Positions 9,080-18,623 are shown, counted from the first letter of the stretch. The stretch is DNA of 64,000 nt from Pycnococcus provasolii (GCA_938743325.2 OW568887.1:372001-436000); one strand, 5' to 3'. Notes: generated by a model not told the origin, from the sequence alone. A program made the numbers and translations.

Positions 9080-10345
9080 ATGATGTCCGCGCCTCTCATA
9101 GCTCTCACTTTGTTGCTGTTAGTTTCATGCGTCGTCTTCTTAGTCTACCAAGACGCATCGACTGGAGATTCTGTCACTGATGGAAGTGATGGGAACCTGC
9201 ACAGGAGGTGGTTCGGAGGTCGACGAGCGATGGCGCGCGTGCTTGACCGACGTAAGCACAACGAACACTTCGAAAGGAAGGGATTCGACCCGGCGGCGGA
9301 GACGTACGCGCACGACGTCCTGCACGACCACGAAGACGAACACGAAGACCACGAACACGGGGACTTTAGGTACGAGGGCATGTACGACGCGGGCGACTCG
9401 TACGACGGAGACGCAGAGTGGGACCAGGACCACTACAACGGAGACTACTTCGACGAGGACTTCAACATCACAGAACGACTCATCACGCTCTTTCCGTCCA
9501 TAGACAGTGACGGAAACCTGATGGTGACCGTGGAGGAGATGGAAGCCTGGCACTACGAGAACGGACTCAACTCAAGCCGTACACGATCGGAGCAGGAGTT
9601 CAACACCACCGACGAGGACGGAAGTGGAACGGTCACCCTGAAAGAGTACCTTAAGGAGGACTTCTTCGACAACCTGCTCACGCCGGAGGGCATGAAGAGC
9701 AAGCCTGACCCGAACAAGCACTCGCCCGAAGGTGACGGCCAAGCAACAGATCAACACGCCGAAGATGGTGAGGACACGGAGGATAACCACTACACGCGCG
9801 AGTGGGCGCGCACGATGGCGCGCCAGTTCTCAGCCGCTGACGCGGACAAGGACGGCGTGCTCAACAAAGATGAATTCCACAACTTCCTCAACCCGGAGGA
9901 CAGTGGCGACGAAAGCCTCATGGCCGTTCTGCTCGCCGAAGACGTGAGTGATCGCGACGACAATCGCGACGGCGCTCTCAGCTTCGAAGAATTCGAACAA
10001 AGCCTGTGGTACGCGCTAAGCTCAGGTGAGTCAACTGAAGAGGAGACGGGCGAGTGGAACGAGCAGAAGGACAAACAGCGCGCGGAGGCCAAGTTCACGG
10101 AAATTGACTCGGACAAGGATGGGCTTGTCACACCTCACGAGCTCAAGGCGGTGGCCAAGCAGCTCCATCCGAGTGAGGCTGATTACGCCAAGGAGCAGGC
10201 TGCACACATGGTTGAGCAGGCGGATGGCGACGGCGACGGCAAACTCACGCTCGATGAGATGAAAGAGAATCCTTACGTCTTTTATTCGGCGGCATTCCGC
10301 AAAGACAGCTCGTACGACGACACGTACCACGACGAGTTTCGCTAA
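9080..10345 (+). CDS. CREC-family six-EF-hand calcium-binding protein of the secretory pathway
   Basis: 421 residues. Residues 3-23 form a hydrophobic signal or anchor segment. After a His/Asp/Glu-rich spacer come six EF-hand loops in order: DSDGNLMVTVEE, DEDGSGTVTLKE, DADKDGVLNKDE, DRDDNRDGALSFEE, DSDKDGLVTPHE and DGDGDGKLTLDE. Six hands after a signal sequence is the layout of reticulocalbin/calumenin proteins, low-affinity calcium binders of the ER and Golgi. The C-terminus is HDEFR. Calumenin ends HDEF, a retrieval signal, so the extra Arg is odd and may weaken it. The first loop is irregular, and loop 4 reads only if one residue of slack is allowed. A TGTAA signal lies 60 bases after the stop. 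Confidence 0.9.
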   Translation: MMSAPLIALTLLLLVSCVVFLVYQDASTGDSVTDGSDGNLHRRWFGGRRAMARVLDRRKHNEHFERKGFDPAAETYAHDVLHDHEDEHEDHEHGDFRYEGMYDAGDSYDGDAEWDQDHYNGDYFDEDFNITERLITLFPSIDSDGNLMVTVEEMEAWHYENGLNSSRTRSEQEFNTTDEDGSGTVTLKEYLKEDFFDNLLTPEGMKSKPDPNKHSPEGDGQATDQHAEDGEDTEDNHYTREWARTMARQFSAADADKDGVLNKDEFHNFLNPEDSGDESLMAVLLAEDVSDRDDNRDGALSFEEFEQSLWYALSSGESTEEETGEWNEQKDKQRAEAKFTEIDSDKDGLVTPHELKAVAKQLHPSEADYAKEQAAHMVEQADGDGDGKLTLDEMKENPYVFYSAAFRKDSSYDDTYHDEFR

Positions 10346-10404
10346 ATCGAAAACGCATGAGATGCGTGCGAATGCGTTGCTACTTCTTTAATCTATCTAA
10401 ATAT

Positions 10405-10409
10405 TGTAA
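10405..10409 (+). terminator. TGTAA poly(A) signal of the CREC gene
   Basis: TGTAA 60 bases after the stop, in an AT-rich gap between convergent genes. Confidence 0.5.
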
Positions 10410-10515
10410 TACCGCAGGAAAACAACAACAAAAACAACAACAAAAAAACCGTCATTTTGCCCAAAATCAGCATCGAGGATTTTTGTTACCAACACAATCC
10501 CCAAGTTGACTTCTT

Positions 10516-12942
10516 CTAGTATCGCTCGCCGAAGCGAACGAACCAGGTGCCTTTGCCGCTGTTGTCGTCGCGGCACCACTCACAGCGCGCGGCACCCACC
10601 TTCATGCCAAAGCCAGTACCAGATCCGGAACCTGGCTTGCGGTAGTACGCGGATGGGTTGCCACCGCTAAGCTCGAGGCCACCCAGACGACCCGTCACAC
10701 CCTCGTGGAAAATGTATCCGTATGTGCGAGTGAAGGGCATGGGCGCGCGCAGCTCGGCGCCGTATTCGACGATGCGCTTCGCCACGCCGAGCTCGCCAAC
10801 CTGGAATCCTCGGCAGCTGTACGGTCCCCCGAGCGTCCATGCTTCGTGAGGAGCACAGTCTCCGATGGTGTCGCCCACCTTAAGGTGCAAAATGCTGGCA
10901 AAATGCGGCGACTGTGCAAATCCGCGGACGTTGCGCGGTGGCGGGCACAAGCTCATGAAACGCGTGAAATCGGCTGACACGCGGCAGGACATGGCAAGCG
11001 GATTGCAGAGCCCAATGCCCGTCTCCGCGAGGTAAACGTCGCGAGACCCGACGAGCTGTCCACCCTTCCAAAGCGTGGTGTCGCGCGTCAGCGTCGCCTG
11101 CGTGAAGGCGAGGTAATCCTTACCGCTCTCGCTGTGGCTCGTCTTTGGGCCGTCGGCGAGCGCGCCGGCAGCTGATGCCGCGGCACCGCCACGGCCACCA
11201 CCCTCGCCGCGCGACCCGCGCGGGCACAGCTCGCCATTCTCGTCACGGCTGCACACCTCTTGAAGGCTCACGCCGACGCTCGTGCTGGAGTTGCGGCTGT
11301 GTGTCTGGTGGATGTGCGCACGAATGCCACTGCGATCCACCCAGATCTTCGGCGGCTCCGACTCCTGGCCGTACATCGCCATCGGGCTGTTGCCGCCGCT
11401 GTATCCGCTGAAGGCTGGCGACGTACGCCTGTGGTTGAACCAGCTTGCGCGCAGCGTGCTCTTGTTCTTGTCCTTCTCACCGAAGATGTAGGGCCTCGTG
11501 AGCTCCGCCTTGTAGCCGAGGTCGTCGCGCGGCTCGAAGATATTTCCCGTGCTCACGTTCGCGTTGAGCTGAATTCCCTTGTTCTTGATATTTCTGTTCT
11601 CGAGGAAGATGTTGCAACCAGGCTTCCATGTGGCGAACGCCGGCTTGCCGTTCTCAGCAGGCGCGATGTTCCACTCGAGCTCTGTCTCGGCCACCTTGAC
11701 GGGGCGCTCGCGCAGGTAGACGTTCACATTCACACGATTCTGTTCCTTCTCGTCCGGCGAGGGGATCACCTGGACGTTATCGAACAGCTGCGTGTTGAAA
11801 ATGTCGCGCAGGGCAATCTTGCCATCGTCGACGCTGTACACCTCGCCAATCGCCATGGACGACGGCAGTTCTCGCTTCACGATCTTCTTCGGCGTCTGCC
11901 CCTTTGACTTTTCGTTGTTGCCGTCGTCGACGTACACGAGCTTCACGCTCTTGATCTCGCCCTCCATGAGATGCGCGACGATGTTGCCGTCGTCCATGCC
12001 GTCGAAGGCGTACACTTGCCCGAACACCTGCCCCTTGTTGTGGTAGTGCCTTTCGATGATTTTCTTCGCCTCCGCGAGCTTGTTCACCGTGAGGCGTCCT
12101 CCTGACTGCAGCACGGTGCTCGCCCTCTCCTCTATATCCCTTGGCAGGTGCTTCGGCCTCCTGGCGTTCGCGTATCCCATGCCCTCTGTCCAAGATCCGT
12201 CGTCCACCTTGAAGCTGCGTACGACGGGCCAGCTCTTGTCCTCGAAACGGAAGATGACGTGCGCCCCTTGCTTCGCCATGTCTGCTCCCTCTCTGATGGG
12301 CCGCACTTCCACGTCGACGTTCTCGAACAGCCCGAGTCCGGCGAGCTGTGAGACGTCTTCCTGGAGCGACTCCTGCGTCATCTTTGCGCCAATCTGCGTG
12401 TTAAGTCCCTCCAGAAGCTCGTCTTCCTTCGGTATGCCCTCTCCCGGATTGAGTCCGGCAGTCTCGACCTTCTTGACCAGGAAGGTTGCGCCCGAGCCGC
12501 CCTTCTTCTTTTTCTTCTTCTTCTTGGGCGCATCTGCCTCGGCGTATGCCGCGCCGAACGAGCTCCACGAGCTTCCACCGCCACCGCCACCGCCTCCACC
12601 TCCGCCTCCAACGCCTCCACTTCCTCCACCTCCGCCAGTCACCGCTGCAAGTGACGCGAGCGAGGCTGCGCACGTCGCAACGACGCCCTTTGCGGAGAAC
12701 GCCGCGCCTGCTCCCGTCGCTAGTAGGCTAGGTCTGTCGTTCACCAGTGGTGTGTCAGGTGTAGCCGCCGCCGGGTTGGAGTCTGCGCCAATCACCGCCG
12801 ACTCTGCGTGCGAGTGTGAAGGTGAGGGGGAAGGTCCACGCGCATGCGCGTGAACTTTCCTAATCGCCCTATGACTAGACTCTGAGCGAATCGTGCTCCG
12901 TCCCCCCCTTGACACCTTGGCTCCTGCTGCTGACAGTGACAT
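10516..12942 (-). CDS. TOC75: Toc75, outer-envelope protein import channel (Omp85 family)
   Basis: 808 residues from MSLSAAGAK at 12942; the frame is open upstream but without an ATG. An N-terminal transit region ends in a polyglycine run (about 100-125), the hallmark of Toc75, where it holds the protein at the envelope. Next come a Lys-rich patch, POTRA repeats (about 150-440, including GRLTVNKLAEAKKIIERHY), and the membrane beta-barrel with the Omp85 motif GPYSCRGFQVGELG near residue 725 and a last strand ending in an aromatic residue. It forms the pore for precursor proteins entering the plastid. A Gly/Ala-rich insert occurs in the barrel (about 580-610). A degenerate TTAGGG tract lies about 310 bp upstream. 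Confidence 0.95.
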   Translation of the reverse strand: MSLSAAGAKVSRGGRSTIRSESSHRAIRKVHAHARGPSPSPSHSHAESAVIGADSNPAAATPDTPLVNDRPSLLATGAGAAFSAKGVVATCAASLASLAAVTGGGGGSGGVGGGGGGGGGGGGSSWSSFGAAYAEADAPKKKKKKKKGGSGATFLVKKVETAGLNPGEGIPKEDELLEGLNTQIGAKMTQESLQEDVSQLAGLGLFENVDVEVRPIREGADMAKQGAHVIFRFEDKSWPVVRSFKVDDGSWTEGMGYANARRPKHLPRDIEERASTVLQSGGRLTVNKLAEAKKIIERHYHNKGQVFGQVYAFDGMDDGNIVAHLMEGEIKSVKLVYVDDGNNEKSKGQTPKKIVKRELPSSMAIGEVYSVDDGKIALRDIFNTQLFDNVQVIPSPDEKEQNRVNVNVYLRERPVKVAETELEWNIAPAENGKPAFATWKPGCNIFLENRNIKNKGIQLNANVSTGNIFEPRDDLGYKAELTRPYIFGEKDKNKSTLRASWFNHRRTSPAFSGYSGGNSPMAMYGQESEPPKIWVDRSGIRAHIHQTHSRNSSTSVGVSLQEVCSRDENGELCPRGSRGEGGGRGGAAASAAGALADGPKTSHSESGKDYLAFTQATLTRDTTLWKGGQLVGSRDVYLAETGIGLCNPLAMSCRVSADFTRFMSLCPPPRNVRGFAQSPHFASILHLKVGDTIGDCAPHEAWTLGGPYSCRGFQVGELGVAKRIVEYGAELRAPMPFTRTYGYIFHEGVTGRLGGLELSGGNPSAYYRKPGSGSGTGFGMKVGAARCEWCRDDNSGKGTWFVRFGERY

Positions 12943-13955
12943 GACACTCAAAGAAAACAGCACCAATGAGATTCGGAAGAAACACAGAAAGAGCAAATAC
13001 TTTCAAGTATAAGCAGCAGTGACACCTATCTATTACAGCTGGGAATGAACGACAACTTGATTCTGTGCGTTTTCTTCTTGAGACAACTTACTTGTCGGAG
13101 CCGCCGCCGCACCGTATGACTCCCGGGGGGTGAAAAAGGAGCTCCAAAAGGGCTTATCCAAAAAACAAAAAACCCAAGTTTAGTATGGGGGGGGATCCCG
13201 GTTCCAGGATCCGCCTTGAGATGGGGGAACCCGAACCCGAACCCTAATGGGTGGTTAGGGTTTGGGGTTAGGGTTTGGGTTAGGGGTTAGGGTTTGGGGT
13301 TTGGGGTTAGGTGGTCAAAGGAAGTACAGGAAAGTGCCTGACTATGCGTGACCATCCATGTTGGTAGTACAGTAGACTAGTGTGTCCAGACGTGTGTGTG
13401 GACTGTGGGGACTTCTAATGTGTGTGGCGTGACCAGTGCCATGTTTATGTAAACGAGTGTACCTACGTCATTATTGGTTCCTGAAGGCGGACGAGCAGGC
13501 CTGAGTACATATGCCACGTGGCGTCGTGGCTCGTGACTGGATAATTGACCTCGGTGCGTCCAAGTAAGTGCCGTAAGTAAGTACATACGTGCGTGTGAAC
13601 GCTGCCTCTAAGTTCTATCCTACTCTATCCTCACACACTTCACACACATCACCACAGTACAAGAGATTGATTTGATTTGGTCAGCAGGCGGCGGCGGCCG
13701 GGCGAACACTCCAGTCGTCAACTTACGATATTCTATATAACTTGGGTGGGTGTCTTAGGCGGCATGTGATTGATTTGAAGTTTTGTTATTTCTGAGGAGG
13801 TTTTGCAAGAACGTTACAATTATCTTTCGGTAAGTTATCGTAGGGTGGCCAGCGGTGGTATGTATGTAAGACATCTTTTTTCCAGTCATCTATCCATAAT
13901 CTGCGAAATTAATTTAATTTCATGTATGCGCGATGAAGTACCGTCTTGGTTAATT
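12943..13955. other. Intergenic region upstream of Toc75
   Basis: No gene supported. It contains a GGATCC-rich patch (13190-13215), a degenerate telomere-type tract (13253-13311), and AAGTAAGT-like short repeats at about 13563-13595. Confidence 0.55.
13253..13311 (+). repeat. Degenerate telomere-type tract
   Basis: Mixed TTAGGG, TTTGGGG, TTAGGGG and TTTGGGTTAGGGG units over about 60 bp. The variation distinguishes it from the perfect arrays elsewhere. Confidence 0.85.
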
Positions 13956-14504
13956 TCACAAATGCGTCGTGATCTTCCCGGAGCCCTCGTGGCTCTTGTG
14001 AAACGAGTTTTCACGCAGAGTGTTGTTGCGAATGAGCTGACTCACCGTCTCGCTGGGAACGGGCCCGTCGCCCGTTGGGATCTTCTCGCTGCTCGTAGGA
14101 ACGTCGCTCGCTATGGCTCGCTTTTGCACCATCGCGGACGGGTAAGTCGGCATGCCCTCCGACTCAACACCCACCTTGAACGACACGTCTCTCTTAGCCG
14201 TCTGGAGCGTAAAGTCGTCCGGGTTCGGAAACGAGCGTCCTTCCGGCTCGTGCGGCGCGAACGGCGCCTCGAAGTTCGCAGCCACCGCAGGTGCGGGCGT
14301 ACGTCCGTGACTGTACGCGGCAAGCGCCGCGCCGCGATCCGTCGAGTGGCCGTCAGCCGTCTCAACAATCAGCACGGGGTCGGGGTGCTGTGCCTCGCCG
14401 GAACCAGTTGGATAGAGCAGGTCTGAGAGCGGCTGGTGTGTTCCGGACAGAACGCCCGCAGGCTGGCTGAATGACCTCGGTGACAGACGCGGGCGATCCG
14501 GCAT
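13956..14504 (-). CDS. Small protein of unknown function
   Basis: 182 residues from a good ATG (MPDRPRLSPRSFSQPAG). Not recognised. It is polar and Pro-rich with little predicted helix, no signal peptide and no membrane segment; it contains GTHQPLSDLLYPTGSGE and ends SHEGSGKITTHL. The opposite strand is also open, but this frame has the more natural composition and GC-rich third positions like its neighbours. It is divergent from the RING gene, about 660 bp apart. Confidence 0.6.
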   Translation of the reverse strand: MPDRPRLSPRSFSQPAGVLSGTHQPLSDLLYPTGSGEAQHPDPVLIVETADGHSTDRGAALAAYSHGRTPAPAVAANFEAPFAPHEPEGRSFPNPDDFTLQTAKRDVSFKVGVESEGMPTYPSAMVQKRAIASDVPTSSEKIPTGDGPVPSETVSQLIRNNTLRENSFHKSHEGSGKITTHL

Positions 14505-15161
14505 GCTTGTTTTCTTCCAACGGTTTTCTGCGTCTGCGTTGACTTTCCCCTTTCAGTGAGAAGGTGAGAAACGAGCGTGCTGAAGTCAGCCTCAAGAGAG
14601 CGCTTCAAAGTGCGTGCAAGAACCACGTCACCTACCTGTCGACACGAGCGAACGAACGACACACGTGTACGCGCTGCTTCTTCTTTTCTTTTCTTAAACA
14701 ATACAGTACTTACGGCGTATTGTAGCCGAAACCCAGTACCAAATACTGTTGCCTTAACAATCGCAATCGTGCACACACAACAGGCTGTTAACACACAAGC
14801 ACAAGTATCACAGGTATCACAAGTATCACACGCACAAGCACAAGTGATAATCTTAAGCGAGTGATGAGAGTTTGGCCGCACGTGATGGGACGGGACCCAC
14901 AATTGTAATGAGGTACCAACTCTTCAGCAGAACGCTTCCCTTAACGGCAGAACAACGGAAGAGGAGTGAAGTGAGAGACTGACTGACCAGTGCAGTGCAG
15001 AGGGCTGGGTTAGGGTTAGGGTTAGGGTTACCTTGTCGTCGCATCATCATCTTATTTGGTAGGGCGAATCTGAGGGGGGAACTTAATTAAGGCTGCTGAT
15101 TGCCGCCACGCTGGAACGCCGACGATTTGGCCCGCCATTTGCTGAAGCACTCAACCTCGTG
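14505..15161. other. Intergenic region between divergent genes
   Basis: No gene supported. It contains a run of ACAAGTATCACA-like repeats at about 14790-14855 and a TTAGGG array 130 bp before the RING gene. Confidence 0.55.
15010..15030 (+). repeat. Interstitial telomere-type repeat, (TTAGGG)3.5
   Basis: Three and a half perfect units, 131 bp upstream of the RING-gene ATG. Confidence 0.95.
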
Positions 15162-16304
15162 ATGGCGTTGTACGAAGCATTCGATTATACATTCTCAGAA
15201 GAGAGGTGGGATTACTTCCTTTCCTCCTACCTGCTTAAACCGATGAACTCACCGACTAAATTATATGAGCTGATTAAAGATGGCCGTTGGGACGAGGTGC
15301 GCTCTTACCTTAAGACACCTAAAGGGGGCGCCAAAGCGAAGAGATGCCGATGTGCAAAACAATGTCCACAAGACCTTGGAGAATTTGCCGGCCGGCGCCG
15401 TTGTGTATCAAAACCTTTAGCCTTGGCATTGTTGCGCTATTCTGGAGGTTCTCAACTTGAACCAGCGCCAGCCGACATCATTAGCACGTTAATGCATCTT
15501 GATGCCGAAAGCGCAGAGATGGTGAGTGCGCACATTCTGGCAAAATATGATAAAACCGGCGAAGTCGTAAAGACTTGGCTTAAAGCTCATCCAGAATGCG
15601 CAAAAGAGCGCAAATACTCTGAAGGCTACTTGCCCTTACATGTGGCAGCGCGGTTTGATAGAACTGGCAATGTTTTTAAGAATCTAATGGAAGCATACCC
15701 TGAAGCCGTGTTCGACGTGGGAACCACGAACAGTAAATCGCCGCTAGAATTAGCGGCAATTTACAACAAACCAACTGCTGAATTGTTTAAAAAACACGCA
15801 TTCGAAACGGTGGGGCAAGAGGAGGTCATGAAATTCTTTGAGGGAAGGCGCGAGAAGGAGCGCGAGAAGCGCAAGAAGGAGCGAGAGAAGATGGAGGGAA
15901 GGCGCGAGAAGGAGCGAGAGCAGATGAAGCGAAGGCACAAGGAGGAGCGAGAGGAGATGGAGGGAAGGCACAAGAAGCAGTGCGAGGAGATGGAGGGAAG
16001 GCACAAGCGTAATCGCGAGGAGGAGCGCGAGGAGGAGCGCAAGGAAGAGCGCGAGGAGCTCGAGCGTGAGCACAAGCGTAAGCGCAAGGAAGAGCGCGAG
16101 GAGCGCGAGCGTGAGCACGAGCGAAAAAACGATTGTCCGATCTGCCTCGAAGCTTTGAATGCGCAAGAGTGCGCGTGTACGCCCTGCGGCCACATCTTTC
16201 ACAGAGAGTGCGTGGGCAAGAGCCTGCGAAGCGGTAGCGCGGAATGCCCAACGTGCCGGGAAAAATTTAGGAGCTTGAACCTGCGCACAATTTACCTTCC
16301 ATAA
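15162..16304 (+). CDS. RING-finger protein with ankyrin-like repeats and a long charged coiled coil
   Basis: 380 residues. Residues about 90-225 look like degenerate ankyrin-type repeats (LPLHVAARFDRTGNVFKNLM, SPLELAAIYNK). Residues about 228-320 are an Arg/Glu/Lys-rich single helix with repeated EGRRKEKERE-like blocks. The C-terminus (about 325-370) is a C3HC4 RING: CPICLEAL, CGHIFHREC, CPTCREKF. Such proteins are usually E3 ubiquitin ligases. The repeat part resembles the low-copy repeats found in diatoms and algae (HVAA...PLELA), and substrates cannot be guessed. Codon use is AT-richer than the neighbours over the first 600 bp, which could reflect a different origin. A TGTAA follows 25 bases after the stop. 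Confidence 0.85.
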   Translation: MALYEAFDYTFSEERWDYFLSSYLLKPMNSPTKLYELIKDGRWDEVRSYLKTPKGGAKAKRCRCAKQCPQDLGEFAGRRRCVSKPLALALLRYSGGSQLEPAPADIISTLMHLDAESAEMVSAHILAKYDKTGEVVKTWLKAHPECAKERKYSEGYLPLHVAARFDRTGNVFKNLMEAYPEAVFDVGTTNSKSPLELAAIYNKPTAELFKKHAFETVGQEEVMKFFEGRREKEREKRKKEREKMEGRREKEREQMKRRHKEEREEMEGRHKKQCEEMEGRHKRNREEEREEERKEEREELEREHKRKRKEEREEREREHERKNDCPICLEALNAQECACTPCGHIFHRECVGKSLRSGSAECPTCREKFRSLNLRTIYLP

Positions 16305-16329
16305 GAAAAAGGGAACAAATTCGTGGTTC

Positions 16330-16334
16330 TGTAA
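16330..16334 (+). terminator. TGTAA poly(A) signal of the RING gene
   Basis: TGTAA 25 bases after the stop, in the 105-bp gap shared with convergent COX10. Confidence 0.6.
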
Positions 16335-16385
16335 CTTCCAAAATAAAATAAAAACAACGGGTGGTTCGAATAATCCTTTTTTAAG

Positions 16386-16390
16386 TTACA
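16386..16390 (-). terminator. TGTAA poly(A) signal of COX10
   Basis: TTACA on the plus strand, about 20 bases after the COX10 stop. Confidence 0.6.
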
Positions 16391-16409
16391 CATAACGCTG
16401 CCAAGTTAC

Positions 16410-17912
16410 TCACTTGCCAACAATCGCGCCGGGAGGAGGCAGGAACGGAAACGGCGCGTTCGCGAGCGCCTCGTCCAAACGACGGCGCACGTGCTCGCGC
16501 TCCTCGTCCGTGCTCGGTGCTGGACCCGAACGCATGCGCGACGACGCCTCCGCACCCTGCGGAATGCGGTGCGTCACCATCAGCGTCATCGTCAGAGGAA
16601 GGTGCAGCAGACTCGCGCCGAACAAACGGCGCGCAGCCGCGGTAGACGGCTGGCGGTAGAAGCCGAGGGCGGCGCTCGCCATGCCGAGCCCGAGCGCGGC
16701 ACTCTCCGCCGCGAACGGCGCGTCCGTCACGCCAAGCCAACAGCACAGGGCACCGCACGGAACGAGGTACAGGCAGTTGCGCAGGCAAGCGAGGGCGGTT
16801 CTCCGACCCGTCGGGTCGAGCGCGGTGTGGCTGAGCATGCGATATCCGCCAGCCATGTAGTCGTCGCGGCAGGTGTGCGCAAGTGCCAGGAAGTGGGGCA
16901 TCTGCCAGAAGAAGAGGACTGTGGCAAGCGCGAGCGACGCCGGCTCGAGCTTCTCGAGGTTGAGAAGGGACGAGGAGGGTGCGACTGCGCGTGCGTCGTT
17001 TTTTCCGCCATCGCTCTCGCTCTCGTCGCGAAGGCTCCGGCGGTGCTGCGCCGCCGCCCACCCCATGAGGGGGGGAATCGCTCCCACGGCGGCGCCAACC
17101 CACGTGTTCGAGTGGTGCACCTGCTTGAGCGGCGTGTAGATGCCCGCATACAGCGCGATGTTTCCGACGCCGAGCCACGCTGCGGTGGGTCCTCCTCCGT
17201 GGTACAGGCTTGCAAATCCCGCGGCACCGCACGCGGCGGCGAACGCGACTGCGGCGGTTCGCGTCGTGCGTCCCGTCGGCAGCGGTCTTCTCATGGTTCT
17301 TTTCATGCGCGCGTCGTTTTCCACTTCGAACACCTGGTTGAGCGTGTTTGCGCTAGCTGCGCAGAGCATGGTGCCAAGTCCCGCGTACGCCATTCCTGCG
17401 TACTCGATGACTTCTCCACTTCCTAGCGCGTATCCGACGCACGTCGTGGAGACGACGAGTGCGCTTAGACGCGTTTTCGCGAGCTGGTGCGCGACGAGGA
17501 GCGCATTTCTGACTGGCGATGATGATGATGATGATGGGGTGGCAGCAGCAGCAGCATTTGCCTTTGTGATTGTTTGCTGCGTCGTCTGCGTGCCAAATGT
17601 TCTTTTCCACGAAAACGCGAGAATATTCGACGTGGAAAACGCAGACTTCTGCTGAAAAGCAGATCCTTTTGACAAGCCAGACGAAGATGAGGAGGAGGGG
17701 AAGATGGGAGGGTGAGGATGAGTCAGAAGACGAATACGTGCTGATGTGGAAGACGACGACGCTGATGTGCACATCTCACGAATACGTGATGTAACACCCC
17801 CAGAACTACTCCTACCAGGAGTACAAAGAAGTTGTTTTTTGATCTCTCTTGGAAGTGCGTGCTCCATGAGATCAGCCACAGCCAGAGAAGACACAGAAGA
17901 CGGCATCGGCAT
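16410..17912 (-). CDS. COX10: Protohaem IX farnesyltransferase (haem O synthase)
   Basis: 500 residues from MPMPSSVSSLAV at 17912. A Ser/Arg-rich N-terminal part of about 140 residues is a likely mitochondrial targeting region. The membrane domain has the UbiA-family motif NQVFEVENDARMKRT followed by RRPLPTGR, and the loop YTPLKQVHHSNTWVGAAVGAIPP, both diagnostic of COX10/CtaB. The enzyme transfers a farnesyl group to haem B for cytochrome c oxidase and works in the inner mitochondrial membrane. A roughly 40-residue low-complexity insert follows GWAAAQHRR. The gene is convergent with the RING gene. Confidence 0.96.
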   Translation of the reverse strand: MPMPSSVSSLAVADLMEHALPREIKKQLLCTPGRSSSGGVTSRIREMCTSASSSSTSARIRLLTHPHPPIFPSSSSSSGLSKGSAFQQKSAFSTSNILAFSWKRTFGTQTTQQTITKANAAAAATPSSSSSSPVRNALLVAHQLAKTRLSALVVSTTCVGYALGSGEVIEYAGMAYAGLGTMLCAASANTLNQVFEVENDARMKRTMRRPLPTGRTTRTAAVAFAAACGAAGFASLYHGGGPTAAWLGVGNIALYAGIYTPLKQVHHSNTWVGAAVGAIPPLMGWAAAQHRRSLRDESESDGGKNDARAVAPSSSLLNLEKLEPASLALATVLFFWQMPHFLALAHTCRDDYMAGGYRMLSHTALDPTGRRTALACLRNCLYLVPCGALCCWLGVTDAPFAAESAALGLGMASAALGFYRQPSTAAARRLFGASLLHLPLTMTLMVTHRIPQGAEASSRMRSGPAPSTDEEREHVRRRLDEALANAPFPFLPPPGAIVGK

Positions 17913-18200
17913 GGCACCGAACAACAATAGGGCACTAGACTAATGATTTTGGAAGCAACAGTGACGTAGTGGGAAGGGAGGGAGGAGGGGGGGGGGGGGG
18001 AAATCAGAAATCAGGGCCCAGGATATTATTGGGGGATCCGTCTGTTGAACCTCTATTATAATTGGTCCAAGGGAGGATCCCCATTGTAACCGTTCCATTA
18101 CACTGTTCCAGTGGGCCAGTGGGGGCTCCAGAGGGTTTTGTTTGGGGACAGGGAAGGGGGGGGCCCAGCGAGACTCGTTCTCCCCGCGGGGGGCCGGGGG

Positions 18201-18623
18201 AGTAAGGAATTAGCGCTGAAGCATTTGTATGGGACTGGTGCAAGACCAGGGACGGGTCCCCACTCCTACGGAGGGTGTACTACCTGGGTGAGTGGTGATG
18301 GCGATGGCGGAGATGGCCGTTTTTTCGCTACCTCCAGGAGGGCTCCTGGAGGTAGCGAAAAAACCAGGAGGACCTCTCCACAACGGGGCGTTAGGTCGGC
18401 GGGGAACAACGGGGCGATAGGTCGGCCCTCCACCAAACCCGGTACGAGAGTACGGGCACTCAGGTCGTGCTTCCTAGAAATATTCAATGATGAGTACCGT
18501 AAATTTAGTCTGCACCAGTAAATGCACCAGTAAATTTTCGGTAGTAACTTTCCCGTTATTCTGGGGACCCGGTGTTGGTCTTGCACCAGTCCCATACAAA
18601 TGCTTCAGCGCTAATTCCTTACT
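18201..18623. mobile_element. Foldback/MITE-like element with perfect 48-bp terminal inverted repeats
   Basis: Bases 18201-18248 are the exact reverse complement of 18576-18623, and similarity continues inward for about 16 imperfect bases around GGGTCCCC. Both ends are flanked by CGGGGG (18195-18200 and 18624-18629), a candidate 6-bp target-site duplication, though in G-rich sequence this could be chance. Inside lies a second perfect hairpin (18320-18363). There is no transposase frame. It fits a non-autonomous DNA transposon or foldback element of unknown family. Confidence 0.7.
18320..18363. repeat. Perfect 21-bp hairpin with 2-nt loop
   Basis: The arms are 18320-18340 and 18343-18363, around GG. 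The left arm starts with six T and the right arm ends with six A; the core is CGCTACCTCCAGGAG. It sits near the left-centre of the foldback element. Confidence 0.9.

Noticed and set aside
8749-9180. Possible membrane protein upstream of the CREC gene
   Set aside because: Hydrophobicity comes from AT-rich sequence; it overlaps the real gene in another frame and lacks a family match.
13803-14426. Plus-strand frame of 207 codons overlapping the small gene at 13956-14504
   Set aside because: No ATG at its start; composition (Arg-rich) typical of an antisense frame. The minus frame looks better, though without certainty.
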